This document shows positions 1-9,851 of a DNA stretch of 64,000 nt, piece after piece. The notes under the pieces are model-generated. The model was not told the origin of the DNA and did no database searches. It saw nothing but the letters and a program-made list of their open reading frames with translations. This DNA is from an uncultured Acidobacteriia bacterium (lineage in GTDB: Bacteria; Acidobacteriota; Terriglobia; Bryobacterales; Bryobacteraceae). Position 1 is the stretch's first letter. Each line of letters opens with the position of its first letter. Made by a program: the position numbers and the translations under genes. The stretch lies in assembly GCA_903907865.1 (NCBI GenBank), contig CAIVPR010000179.1, forward strand, positions 28,985-92,984. The letters run 5' to 3'.

Positions 1-145
1 ATCGCACGCTGGTGCGCACTCCACTCCCCGAGGTCGAGGAGGGTACCCACGTCTATGGAGTTGTTTTGTTCTGGGCGGGACAAGCGGATCTAGCCTATCA
101 GACGCTACCAGCATCAAGCCGCGAGGGCCTGCCAGCTCAATGCGC

Positions 146-436
146 CTACTTGGCCTTGGGCTTTTCGGTCTTTCCCGCTTCCTTCTCTTCCACTTCCGGA
201 ACCTTCGGCGCACCCTGCTTCGAGTGCAGGGATTCGCTGGAACTGGAAAGTGACGCGCTGTGGCGCTCCTCCGGCTGACCCGGGGCGGGCGGCGGGTATC
301 CGTTGTCGGAGACGCCGGTCATGGTCTGGTTCCGGCTTCCACCGGGACCCGGCGAACTGGTACCGCATCCGCAGAGCAGGGTTGCCGCAAGCAATGCGAC
401 TGTGGCGAGGGCTTTCAGAAACATCTTTTTTATCAT
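146..436 (-). CDS. small putative lipoprotein (start moved to internal ATG, MIKKMFLKALATVALLAATLLCGCG...)
   Basis: Signal peptide followed by LLCGCG lipobox-like motif; charged low-complexity C-terminus. Confidence 0.5.
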   Translation of the reverse strand: MIKKMFLKALATVALLAATLLCGCGTSSPGPGGSRNQTMTGVSDNGYPPPAPGQPEERHSASLSSSSESLHSKQGAPKVPEVEEKEAGKTEKPKAK

Positions 437-732
437 CGCATGGTGGCTTTCCACAGAGCGATCCTGTCCTCGTCCGCAGAACTCCGGTCGCGCTGCGACC
501 GCGGCGTTTGTTTCTCCCTGGCCGAGGCCGACAATCGGGTTCAGGAGACAGGCGACGAGCAAAAAGGGGCGACCCCAATGATTTAGGTTTGACTAAATCT
601 ATCGTTCTGGGATCGACTTCTCAACACGCGCCCGAGCGACCGAACGCGATCCGGCCGGTAGACCCGGAAGGTCTTTCTTTTCAGCGTTCCGCGCGGTAGA
701 CACACAGCATATGGACTTTTTCCTTGACACCA

Positions 733-747
733 CACCACATCTTGGGG
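733..747 (+). promoter_or_regulatory. candidate NrdR box (CACCACATCTTGGGG) upstream of nrdJ; TTGACA at 724-729
   Basis: Similar to the remembered NrdR-box pattern CACTACATCTTGTGG (13/15 positions); lies directly upstream of a class II RNR gene. Confidence 0.4.
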
Positions 748-803
748 CAAGATTGCAGATGCGCTACTACTTTACTTTTGCAGTGCGCCGCTAGAAGCAC
801 CCT

Positions 804-3713
804 ATGGCACAGCAGACAATCGAACTGAGTCCCGTCGTCGCGGGCACTCCCATTGGCTCCACACTCGCGGATCCCCCTACCCGGGCTTCCAAAACCCCGA
901 CACGGGAGGGGATCTCCTTCCCCCGTTATTTCACAGGCAAAGGCACCGCCAAGACGCCGTATGACGAGGTGCAGTGGGAAACCCGCAACGCCACCATCGG
1001 CAACGGCAAGGGCGCCATCATTTTCGAACAGCGCGACGTCGAAGTGCCCGTCGACTGGTCGCAAACCGCGACGAACATCGTCGCAAGCAAGTACTTCCAC
1101 GGTAAGATGGGCTCGCCCGAGCGGGAGCGCAGTGTCGCGGAACTGGTGCATCGCGTTGTCGACACCATTGCGGACTGGGGCATCGCCGACAAGTACTTCA
1201 CCACCCCTGCGGACGCCGAGAACTTCCGCTGCGAGCTGGCGCACCTGATGCTGCACCAGAAGGCGGCGTTCAACTCGCCCGTCTGGTTCAACGTCGGCGT
1301 CAAGGAATCGCGCGGCTACGGCTGGTTCTACGACAAGCAGGCCGACTCCATAAAGAAACTCACGAACGAAGTCAAGCCCCAATGTTCGGCCTGCTTCATT
1401 GTTTCGGTGAGGGACTCGCTCGAATCCATCCTCGACCTCGCCAAGACTGAGGGCATGCTCTTCAAGTGGGGCTCGGGCACCGGATCCAACCTGTCGGCGC
1501 TGCGCGAGGAGGACGCCATCCTCTCCGGCGGCGGCCGCGCCTCCGGCCCGCTCTCGTTCATGAAGGGTTTTGATGCCTTCGCCGGCGTCATCAAGTCGGG
1601 CGGCAAGACCCGCCGCGCGGCCAAGATGGTCATCCTGAACGCCGAGCACCCCGATATCACCCGCTTCATCTGGTGCAAGGCGAAGGAAGAGAAGAAGGCC
1701 CACACGCTGATTGAGGCCGGCTATGACTCCTCGCTCGACGGCGACGCCTACAGCTCCATCTTCTTCCAGAACGCGAACAACTCCGTCCGCGCCACGGACG
1801 ACTTCATGGAAGCCGTTGTGGAAGACCGCGACTGGTGGACCAAGTCCGTGTTCGACGGCAAGGCCAAGGACCGCTACCGCGCCCGCGACGTGATGCGCGA
1901 AATCGCCGAAGCCACTTGGCAGTGCGGCGACCCCGGCATGCAGTTCGACACCACCATCAACCGGTGGCACCCGTGCAAGAACACGGCACGCATCAACGCG
2001 TCCAACCCCTGCTCGGAGTACATGTTCCTGGACGATTCGGCCTGCAACCTGTCCTCGTTGAACCTGATGAAGTTCCTGGGTCCGAACGGCCAGTTCGACG
2101 TCCCGGCCTTCCGGCACGCCGTGGACACGCTGATCGTGGCGCAGGAAATCCTCGTCGGCAACGCGGCCTACCCGACCGACAAGATCGCGGCCAACTCGCA
2201 CGACTACCGCCCGCTCGGCCTGGGCTTCGCCAACATCGGCGCGCTGCTGATGTCGCTCGGCATCCCATATGACAGCGACCGCGGCCGCGACTGGGCCGGT
2301 GCCATCTCCGCCATCATGTGCGGCCAGGCCTACCTGACCAGCGCCCGCATCGCCGAGACCACGGGGCCGTTCCCCGGCTATGCCAAGAACGAGGAGCCGT
2401 TCCTCGACGTGATCCGCATGCACCGCGATTCGGTCCACGGCATCAACCACCGCAACGTTCCGAGCGAGATGTACCACAACGCGCGGAAGGTGTGGGAGGA
2501 CGCGCTGGAGCTCGGTCGCCGCAACGGCTACCGCAACGCGCAGATGTCGGTGATCGCCCCGACGGGCACCATCGGCTTCATGATGGATTGCGACACGACG
2601 GGCATCGAGCCGGATCTGGCGTTGGTGAAGTACAAGAAGCTGGTCGGCGGCGGCGTGATCAAGATCGTGAACAACACGGTCCCGCAGGCGCTGATCAAGA
2701 TCGGGTACACGCCGGAGCAGGTGGAGACCATCGTCAGCCACATCGACTCGACGGGCACCATCGAGGGCGCGCCGGGCTTGAAGCCGGAGCATCTGGCGGT
2801 GTTCGATTGCAGCTTCCGTCCGATGAACGGCACGCGGTCGATCCACTACATGGGCCACCTGAAGATGATGGCGGCGGTGCAGCCGTTCGTTTCGGGCGCG
2901 ATCTCGAAGACGATCAACATGCCGGAAGAGTGCACGGTGGACGACATCATGGATGCGTACATCGAGAGCTGGCGGCTGGGACTCAAGGCGGTGGCGATCT
3001 ACCGCGACAATTCGAAGAAGGTCCAGCCGATGAGTTCGGGCTCGGGCTCGAAGGACGAAAAGGCGAAGGCGGACAAGAAGGCCGCCGGGTCCATCAGCGC
3101 TCCCGGCTTGGTCACGACGACGACCGGCGTGCAGGTGGTTCAAGCGGCCGTGGCCGAGAAGGTCGTGTTCCGGCCCGTACGCCGCAAGCTGGAGGACGAA
3201 CGGCAGTCGATCACGCACCGGTTCGCGATTGGCGGACACGAGGGGTATATAACGGTCGGCATGTTCCCCGACGGGTCGCCGGGCGAGATCTTCATCACGA
3301 TGGCGAAGGAAGGCTCGACGATTTCGGGGTTGATGGACTCGTTCGCGACGTCGATCAGCTACTGCCTGCAGTACGGCGTGCCGCTGAAGTTCCTTGTGGA
3401 CAAGTTCGGGCACGTGCGGTTCGAGCCGAGCGGTTGGACGGGGAACCAGCAGATCCCGTACGCGAAGTCGATTCCGGATTACATTTTCCGGTGGCTGGGC
3501 GCGAAGTTCCTCGGGCCGGAGTATGCTTTGGCGAATAACGAGGCGGGTTCGACGACGGTGTTGAGGCCGACTGAGCCGAGTGCTCAGGAGTCGTTGCCGT
3601 TCCCGACGGTGGCGTCCGATGCTCCGCTGTGCGCCGAGTGCGGCGGGATGATGACGCGGAACGGGAGTTGTTATAAGTGTGAGAATTGCGGGGGGACTTC
3701 GGGTTGTAGTTAG
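804..3713 (+). CDS. nrdJ: vitamin B12-dependent (class II) ribonucleotide reductase
   Basis: 969 aa; characteristic NrdJ sequence (VQWETRNATIGNGKGAIIFEQ, NPCSEYMFLDDSACNLSSLNL) and C-terminal CxxC zinc-ribbon. Confidence 0.95.
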   Translation: MAQQTIELSPVVAGTPIGSTLADPPTRASKTPTREGISFPRYFTGKGTAKTPYDEVQWETRNATIGNGKGAIIFEQRDVEVPVDWSQTATNIVASKYFHGKMGSPERERSVAELVHRVVDTIADWGIADKYFTTPADAENFRCELAHLMLHQKAAFNSPVWFNVGVKESRGYGWFYDKQADSIKKLTNEVKPQCSACFIVSVRDSLESILDLAKTEGMLFKWGSGTGSNLSALREEDAILSGGGRASGPLSFMKGFDAFAGVIKSGGKTRRAAKMVILNAEHPDITRFIWCKAKEEKKAHTLIEAGYDSSLDGDAYSSIFFQNANNSVRATDDFMEAVVEDRDWWTKSVFDGKAKDRYRARDVMREIAEATWQCGDPGMQFDTTINRWHPCKNTARINASNPCSEYMFLDDSACNLSSLNLMKFLGPNGQFDVPAFRHAVDTLIVAQEILVGNAAYPTDKIAANSHDYRPLGLGFANIGALLMSLGIPYDSDRGRDWAGAISAIMCGQAYLTSARIAETTGPFPGYAKNEEPFLDVIRMHRDSVHGINHRNVPSEMYHNARKVWEDALELGRRNGYRNAQMSVIAPTGTIGFMMDCDTTGIEPDLALVKYKKLVGGGVIKIVNNTVPQALIKIGYTPEQVETIVSHIDSTGTIEGAPGLKPEHLAVFDCSFRPMNGTRSIHYMGHLKMMAAVQPFVSGAISKTINMPEECTVDDIMDAYIESWRLGLKAVAIYRDNSKKVQPMSSGSGSKDEKAKADKKAAGSISAPGLVTTTTGVQVVQAAVAEKVVFRPVRRKLEDERQSITHRFAIGGHEGYITVGMFPDGSPGEIFITMAKEGSTISGLMDSFATSISYCLQYGVPLKFLVDKFGHVRFEPSGWTGNQQIPYAKSIPDYIFRWLGAKFLGPEYALANNEAGSTTVLRPTEPSAQESLPFPTVASDAPLCAECGGMMTRNGSCYKCENCGGTSGCS

Positions 3714-3746
3714 CCTGCGGACAACCGGAGGATCGTGTAGTGCTGA

Positions 3747-3775
3747 GGGCCGCCCGTGGTTGGGGCGGCCCTTTT
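3747..3775 (+). terminator. rho-independent terminator after nrdJ
   Basis: GGGCCGCCC-loop-GGGCGGCCC followed by TTTT. Confidence 0.8.
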
Positions 3776-3963
3776 GCTTATTTCATGCCTGATACCCAAG
3801 CTGAGAGGTCTGTGCGGCAAGAGCGCCGTCGTAGGAAGTACGTCAACGGACAGCACGCGAGGCTTATCTCGCAGGGTCTGCACGGCGCGGTCAGCCTCTT
3901 GCGCAGTTTATGACCGGTTGACAACGAGCGCCCCGTCTGATACCGCTGGAGCGTAGTACAGTT

Positions 3964-4036
3964 GGCCGTGTAGCTCAGTGGATAGAGCAGCCGCCTACGA
4001 AGCGGTTGGTCGGGGGTTCGAGCCCCCCCACGGGAA
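3964..4036 (+). tRNA. tRNA-Arg (ACG anticodon)
   Basis: D-stem GCTC..GAGC, anticodon stem GCCGC-CTACGAA-GCGGT, T-arm GGGGG-TTCGAGC-CCCCC; acceptor pairs only 5 of 7 positions. Confidence 0.8.
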
Positions 4037-4052
4037 TCATAAACTTCATACC

Positions 4053-4085
4053 AAAGCCGGACTCGTTGATGGGGGCCCGGCTTTT
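4053..4085 (+). terminator. terminator after tRNA-Arg
   Basis: AAAGCCGG...CCGGCTTTT inverted repeat with T-run. Confidence 0.7.
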
Positions 4086-4243
4086 CTAGCTGTAACCCAG
4101 CCGTACCGCCAGCGACCACCAAACGGTTCTCATCGACAAGGCGACCATTTCGCCAAGAATGTCTCGCATTACGGTGTCTCGACGTGGAAGGGGCCAATGC
4201 TTCGGAGTACGTCGGAAGGGTCCCAGACAATGATCGAGCACGC

Positions 4244-4591
4244 CTAGGCAAGCGACTTCGCCATCAGTGCCGCGGCGTCCAATTGCCGTTCGACGGATCC
4301 CAACGGCAATGGCTCAGCGTCATAATCCGCCAAGATTCTCAACGAGTGCATTCGCCGCCCGAGCACTCCAACTACCCTCAGTTCTGGATTCCGACTACCT
4401 TGGCACCACGCCCACAATTTGGAATGGAGGGACGGCGGTGTACCGCCAAAACCGAGAACTCGAGCTCGATTGAGAACCGAGTTGTACGAATAGTAGTACG
4501 CGCGACTGATGGCGGATCGCTGGGCACCCTCGGCAGTCTGTTCAGCCAAGCTCCGCGCTAGAGTTAGGTATTCAAGCCAGTCGAACGGCAT
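4244..4591 (-). CDS. HEPN-domain-like protein
   Basis: MPFDWLEYLTLARSLAEQ...AISRAYYYSYNSVLNRAR...LGRRMHSLRILADYD resembles the HEPN (SRAYYAAF...LRxxADYD) pattern. Confidence 0.6.
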   Translation of the reverse strand: MPFDWLEYLTLARSLAEQTAEGAQRSAISRAYYYSYNSVLNRARVLGFGGTPPSLHSKLWAWCQGSRNPELRVVGVLGRRMHSLRILADYDAEPLPLGSVERQLDAAALMAKSLA

Positions 4592-4949
4592 CTCGCAACT
4601 CGTAATCGAACACCAAGGCCGCGCCTGAGCGCCCGCAATTGCCAAGCCACCAGGTTCGGTCGAATTCGTCCAAAGCGCCAGTTGCCCCTGCGAAGGTCGT
4701 CGGCAGTTGAATCGCGGCCCTCAGGAGTATATCCTCGTCGGTCCACTGCGCCATCAGCTCGAGCCGTGGTTCGCCGCCGAAACTGCGCCGGATTGGGCCA
4801 ACCGCTTCGAGCAGCAGTTCCTGCAAGTCGGGATCGGATTCAAGGGCTTTGGCGACATCGGCCTCGGATCCCTTGATTGTGTAGAATGGCCGGACCGCTC
4901 CCAGCCTGTCTGTCAGAGCGACGTTGATCGTGTCGGAGGTGCGACGCAT
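4572..4949 (-). CDS. hypothetical protein with C-terminal LDEFDRTWWL motif
   Basis: 125 aa ORF in tandem with flanking minus-strand genes; 20-nt overlap with the HEPN gene. Confidence 0.6.
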   Translation of the reverse strand: MRRTSDTINVALTDRLGAVRPFYTIKGSEADVAKALESDPDLQELLLEAVGPIRRSFGGEPRLELMAQWTDEDILLRAAIQLPTTFAGATGALDEFDRTWWLGNCGRSGAALVFDYELRDAVRLA

Positions 4950-4961
4950 ACGAACCTGTTC

Positions 4962-5237
4962 CTATTCTACGTCGCCCAATCCCAAATTGGCCAGATCCCG
5001 CTCATCCCTCACCGGCTCCATGAGCACATCGGCATCGTCGACCGAGATAGGCACACCGGTTCGATAGACCCAGACTCCTCGCTCCAGCATCACAATGGCG
5101 CCGTCAGTTGGGGCGACGTCGCAGGTATCAGCTACGGCCAGATCATAGTACTTGCCCCACACTCCCGGACCGAGCTTGGCGAGGTCGTACTCGGGCCGGA
5201 GATCGTCGTCCATCGCCGCTCCAATATCGTCCGTCAT
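4962..5237 (-). CDS. small putative antitoxin-like protein (DLRPEYDLAKL..GVWGKYYDLA)
   Basis: Resembles the recurrent DLRPEYDxxxxxGGVRGKY small-protein pattern often seen near toxin genes. Confidence 0.5.
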   Translation of the reverse strand: MTDDIGAAMDDDLRPEYDLAKLGPGVWGKYYDLAVADTCDVAPTDGAIVMLERGVWVYRTGVPISVDDADVLMEPVRDERDLANLGLGDVE

Positions 5238-5332
5238 GTTGCTTGTGGAATGACTCGCCGCACCCATGGCAATACCATTCTATCCGAGAATTCGACACCC
5301 TCCACCCCCATCCTCTAAACTCAAAGATTCCC

Positions 5333-6733
5333 ATGGCCCTACACCGAGCCGCAATCCTGCTCCTGATCGCGTCGCAGGTCTACGCCGCCGACTTCGCCGC
5401 GCGCTACGCCGAAATCACCCAATCCGCCACGCCCGCCGAGCTCTACGCATTCCTCAACGCCCTGCCCAAAGGCGGTGACATCCACCACCACAACGGCCTC
5501 TCCGCGCCGGCGCGCCTTTGGTACGACACCGCGACCTCGCCCGGCACCCTCGCGCGCAACTCCTTCTACACGCTCACCCGCCCAGCCGCTTGTGCCGGAG
5601 ACCCACCCGTCCCGTCCCCCCGCTTCCTGACCATTCAGAAATCCCGCCACGACCAACTCGACAGCTGCCACAAGCCGCAGTACGAGCCGCTCGCAGCCCT
5701 CTCCCCGGCCCTGCGCGAGGAATGGGTGTCGTCCTTGATATTGGACCGTCCCGGCGAGGCCCGCGACGAGTTCTTCGAACGCATCGTCCCCCGCTTCGGC
5801 GACCTCTCCCATGACCTGTACCTCGTCGCCGACGTCATCGCTGGCAACATGAAGCTCTTCGGGTCCGAGCACGTCCGCTATATCGAATCCCAACTCGGCG
5901 TCGCGGGCTTCCTCGACGCGGCGGGCCGTCCCATGGACCCCGAAGGCGCATGGCAGATCATCCGCAACCGCCTCGGCCAGCCCGATGTCGCCGCATCCGG
6001 CGTCGCGATCCGCTTCCAAGCCGTGCTCATCCGCTTCACGCCCGACGCAGAGCAGCGCCTCGAAAGCCTCTACGCATGGGTCGCCGCCCACCGCGCGGAC
6101 TGGGTCGGCATCAACATGGCGGGCCGCGAGGACAACGACAAGGGCTACGCACTCCGCTTCCTCCCCACCTTCCGCAAGATGCGCCGCACCTATTCCGACA
6201 TCCCGCTCTCCATCCACGGGGGCGAGAAGGACAGTCCCGGCCACGAGGTGCGCGACACGCTGCTGCTCGGGGCGTCCCGCATCGGCCACGGTGTCAACCT
6301 AATCACCGACCCCGACACCATGCTGCTGATGCGCAACAACAAGTACTTGGTGGAGGTCAACCTCGTCTCAAACCGCGTGCTCGAATACGTGCCCGACACG
6401 GCCCAGCACCCCTTCCCCGAGTACCTGCGCTTCGGCATTCCGGTGTGCCTCAACACCGACGATCGCGGCTCCTGGGACTCGAACATGACCGACGAGTACT
6501 TCACCGCCGTCACCAACTTCCGGCTCACCTGGTCCGAAATCGCCCAACTGGGTCGCAACAGCCTGTCGTACTCGTTCGCCGAGCCCGCCCTGAAGGTGCG
6601 GATGCTTGAGGCATACGACCGCGACCGGGCCGCCTTCGAGCAGCGTTTCGACACCCCGAATTGGCGCGAAATCCTGAAGTCCGTGAAGCCGGCCGTGTCC
6701 GGCTACGCTACCAGAACGTGGAAACTCCAATGA
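5333..6733 (+). CDS. adenosine deaminase family protein (secreted)
   Basis: Signal peptide; GGDIHHHNG, SIHGGEKD, RIGHGV, NTDDRG motifs of the ADA superfamily. Confidence 0.85.
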   Translation: MALHRAAILLLIASQVYAADFAARYAEITQSATPAELYAFLNALPKGGDIHHHNGLSAPARLWYDTATSPGTLARNSFYTLTRPAACAGDPPVPSPRFLTIQKSRHDQLDSCHKPQYEPLAALSPALREEWVSSLILDRPGEARDEFFERIVPRFGDLSHDLYLVADVIAGNMKLFGSEHVRYIESQLGVAGFLDAAGRPMDPEGAWQIIRNRLGQPDVAASGVAIRFQAVLIRFTPDAEQRLESLYAWVAAHRADWVGINMAGREDNDKGYALRFLPTFRKMRRTYSDIPLSIHGGEKDSPGHEVRDTLLLGASRIGHGVNLITDPDTMLLMRNNKYLVEVNLVSNRVLEYVPDTAQHPFPEYLRFGIPVCLNTDDRGSWDSNMTDEYFTAVTNFRLTWSEIAQLGRNSLSYSFAEPALKVRMLEAYDRDRAAFEQRFDTPNWREILKSVKPAVSGYATRTWKLQ

Positions 6734-7767
6734 CAAAACTCCTGATCGCCTTGGCGCTCGCCGCCGTTTCCCTGTCGGCACAGACAAAGCCGATTCCTGT
6801 GAAAGTAGTCGTCGTGGCCATGTTCGAAAGGGGCGAGGATACCGGCGACACCCCCGGTGAATACCAATTCTGGGTCGAGCGCGAGCACCTTGATCGCGTC
6901 ATCCCCATGCCCGCAGCCCATCACGCCGTCCGAATGAACGATTCCGGCGTTCTCGGCATGGTGACGGGCATCGGTACCGCCAAGGCCGCTGCCTCGATCA
7001 TGGCGCTTGGCCTCGATCCGCGTTTCGACCTCTCGAAAGCCTACTGGATTGTCGCAGGGATCGGCGGTGGCGATCCCGCCGACGTCTCGCTCGGGTCCGC
7101 CGTATGGGCCGAGCGGGTGCTCGACGGCGACCTAGCTTACGAGATCGACGCCCGCGACATCCCGAGGGACTGGCCCACGGGCATGATCCCGCTCCGCCGA
7201 GAGACGCCCTACGAGCAGCCTGTCCGCCCGGAACTCGAAGGTGAACTCTACAACCTGAACCCGGGGCTTGTCGACTGGGCCTACCGGCTCACCAAGGACA
7301 CCAAACTGGCGGATACGGACCAAATCCGCCGCTCCCGCGCCCGTTTCACCGGTTTCCCGGTGGCCCAGCGCCCGCCGTTTGTGGCCAAGGGCGACACCAT
7401 GTCGTCCAGCACCTTCTGGCACGGTACACGGATGGACGCGTGGGCCAACGCGTGGACCCGGTACTACACCAAAGATGCGGGGAACTACATGATTTCGGCC
7501 ATGGAGGATTCCGGCACGCTGCAGTCGCTGACATTCCTCGGCAAGGCGGGCAAGGTGGACCGCGACCGAGTTCTGGTGCTCCGCACCGTAAGCAATTACG
7601 ATGTCGAAGCTCCGGGCTCGACCCCAGCCGAAAGCCTTAAGGGGCTGGTGGGCGGGGCATATTCCGGCTACATGTCGTCGCTGGAGAGCGCGTGGGCCGT
7701 CGGATCGAGGGTGGTCCACGAACTCACCGGCAATTGGGACAAGTACGCCGCAGCGCTTCCCAAATAG
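6730..7767 (+). CDS. purine nucleoside permease (NUP family)
   Basis: KVVVVAMFERGEDTGDTPGEYQFWVER..., GIGGGDP; ATGA overlap with preceding ADA gene. Confidence 0.85.
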   Translation: MTKLLIALALAAVSLSAQTKPIPVKVVVVAMFERGEDTGDTPGEYQFWVEREHLDRVIPMPAAHHAVRMNDSGVLGMVTGIGTAKAAASIMALGLDPRFDLSKAYWIVAGIGGGDPADVSLGSAVWAERVLDGDLAYEIDARDIPRDWPTGMIPLRRETPYEQPVRPELEGELYNLNPGLVDWAYRLTKDTKLADTDQIRRSRARFTGFPVAQRPPFVAKGDTMSSSTFWHGTRMDAWANAWTRYYTKDAGNYMISAMEDSGTLQSLTFLGKAGKVDRDRVLVLRTVSNYDVEAPGSTPAESLKGLVGGAYSGYMSSLESAWAVGSRVVHELTGNWDKYAAALPK

Positions 7768-7769
7768 GG

Positions 7770-9212
7770 CTACCCGATCATGTCCCGGATGACGGTCCCA
7801 CCAAAATCCGTCAGCTTCTCGTTGCGTCCGTTGTGCAGGAACCAGAGGCGGTTCTGGTCCATGCCGAGCAGTTCCAAGATCGTGGCGTGGAAATCCCGCA
7901 TGTGGTAGCGGTTGCCGACGCCCTTCAACCCCAGTTCATCGGTCTCGCCGATGGCCGATCCGGCCTTGACGCCGCCGCCCGCGAACCACATCGTGAAGCC
8001 GTAGGGATTGTGGTCGCGACCGTTGCCGCCTTGGGACATCGGGAGCCGCCCGAATTCGCTACCCCAGATGACCAGCGTCGTATCGAGCAGGCCGCGCCGC
8101 TTCAGGTCAGTCAAGAGGGCTGCGACCGGCTGGTCGGTCATGCCGCACATCTTCTCGTGGTTCGCGACCAAGTCCTTGTGTGCGTCCCACTGGACCGAAA
8201 CCGGGCCGCCGCCTGAGTACAGCTGCACGAAACGAACGCCGCGCTCAACCAAGCGGCGGGCCAGCAGGCAGCGGGTCCCGAACTCGGCGGTCTGCTTGCG
8301 GTCCAGCCCGTAGAGTTGGCGGGTTTCGTCGGTCTCCTTGGTCAGGTCGACCGCCTCCGGGGCGTGGCTCTGCATCCTGAACGCCAGCTCATAGGAACTG
8401 ATCCGGGCAGCCAGTTCCGTATCGGAATCGAGAGCATCCATCTCGTTCATCGATTGCAGGAAGTCCAACGTGCGCCGCTGCCGTTCGGGGGACACCCCGG
8501 ATTCCGGCTTCAGGTTGACAATCGGGTTGGGGCCCGGCCGGAAGACGGTGCCTTGGTAGACAGCGGGTAGGAACCCGGCCCCCCAGCACGGGGTGCCACC
8601 CTCGGGAGTGCCCTCGGGTTGGGGCATCACCACGTAGGCCGGCAGATTTTCGCTCTCGCTGCCCAACCCGTATGTCACCCACGAGCCCATGCTGGGGTAG
8701 CCCATCAAAATACGCCCGGTATTGACTTGGTACATAGCGGGGGCATGGACGGTGCTCTCGGTGTAGAACGACCGGACGAAGCTGATGTCGTCCACATGCC
8801 GCGCCACGTTGGGGAACAGCGTGGAGACCTCGCGCCCGGACTGGCCGTACCTGTTGAACTTCCAAGGGCTCTTGAGAAGCGGCGTGTCGCCCTTGGTGAA
8901 CTGGCTCACGATGGTACCGTAGCTGGGGGGCAGCGGCTGTCCATCGTACTTTTCCAAGGCTGGCTTGGGATCAAACGTATCGATGTGGCTGGGGGCCCCG
9001 ACCATGAACAGGAAGATCACCGACTTAGCCTTAGGGGCGAAGTGCGGCGGCTTGGCGGCGAGCGGGTTGACCCGCCTTGATGCCGCCCATGCGGGCGGAT
9101 CTAGAAGCGAGGCAAGCGCGATTGAGCCGAAACCATGGGCCGCGCGCCCGAGGATATCGCGACGGGTGACGAAATTCGGCGGCAGGTTCGGCATCGCGGC
9201 TACATCTCCCAC
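7770..9212 (-). CDS. DUF1501 domain-containing protein
   Basis: [18 protein letters not shown] signal; [39 protein letters not shown]. Confidence 0.9.
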   Translation of the reverse strand: MGDVAAMPNLPPNFVTRRDILGRAAHGFGSIALASLLDPPAWAASRRVNPLAAKPPHFAPKAKSVIFLFMVGAPSHIDTFDPKPALEKYDGQPLPPSYGTIVSQFTKGDTPLLKSPWKFNRYGQSGREVSTLFPNVARHVDDISFVRSFYTESTVHAPAMYQVNTGRILMGYPSMGSWVTYGLGSESENLPAYVVMPQPEGTPEGGTPCWGAGFLPAVYQGTVFRPGPNPIVNLKPESGVSPERQRRTLDFLQSMNEMDALDSDTELAARISSYELAFRMQSHAPEAVDLTKETDETRQLYGLDRKQTAEFGTRCLLARRLVERGVRFVQLYSGGGPVSVQWDAHKDLVANHEKMCGMTDQPVAALLTDLKRRGLLDTTLVIWGSEFGRLPMSQGGNGRDHNPYGFTMWFAGGGVKAGSAIGETDELGLKGVGNRYHMRDFHATILELLGMDQNRLWFLHNGRNEKLTDFGGTVIRDMIG

Positions 9213-9790
9213 TGGTCCGACAGCATCTTGGCGTATTCCTCGGACGCGTACAGTTCAAAATCGTAGTCCTTCGGCGTAAGCGAAAAAAAAGGCCGAAGGT
9301 GTTGGAAGCAAATGTAGGCGTGATCTGCGTAGCGGTGGTAGTTGCGCAGGAAAATCGGCGACAGGGTTTCGACCGGCGGCGGCGCGGCAAATAGGCTGTG
9401 GATGCCGATCGCACGGGAAAACACCGCTCGCCGGTCCGACACTCCCCATTTTTCCAACTTCTCCCGCACAAACTTGGGCGGATCGTCCACTACCAGCGCC
9501 GCGAAGCTCTGTTCCGAAATCCTCGGATCGATGGTGCTCGACCGGGACACGAAATCGCAGCACTGGTCTATCCATCGGAAGATGTCCTTGCCCAGGAACA
9601 GCAGCATTCGGATCTCCTGGTAGCGGCCCACAAGGACTTTGCGCTCCAGTTCGAATTCGTCGTCCTTGGTGGTGCCGCCGAATCCCTGCAGGGCAAGGGC
9701 GGCCTTCGAGCCTTCCAGGAGTTCCTCGGCGCTGCTCGCCCCGCCGAACGGGTGCAGGATCAACGGCGGCAGTACATTGGGTCCGGACAT
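9200..9790 (-). CDS. hypothetical protein
   Basis: Long ORF with plausible start [17 protein letters not shown]; overlaps start of the DUF1501 gene. Confidence 0.6.
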   Translation of the reverse strand: MSGPNVLPPLILHPFGGASSAEELLEGSKAALALQGFGGTTKDDEFELERKVLVGRYQEIRMLLFLGKDIFRWIDQCCDFVSRSSTIDPRISEQSFAALVVDDPPKFVREKLEKWGVSDRRAVFSRAIGIHSLFAAPPPVETLSPIFLRNYHRYADHAYICFQHLRPFFSLTPKDYDFELYASEEYAKMLSDQWEM

Positions 9791-9851
9791 GGTGGCAATC
9801 ATCCTTTTGCTCTGGATACTGATCGGCGGAACGCGCCCAAACCTTTAGTGT

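Noticed and set aside
681-3413. 910-aa minus-strand ORF antisense to nrdJ
   Set aside because: Arg/His/Val-rich translation typical of the antisense frame of a GC-rich gene; no recognisable domain
3778-4251. 157-aa minus-strand ORF across the tRNA
   Set aside because: Contains the familiar RGGARTPDQPLRRRLLYPLSY translation of an antisense tRNA; not a gene
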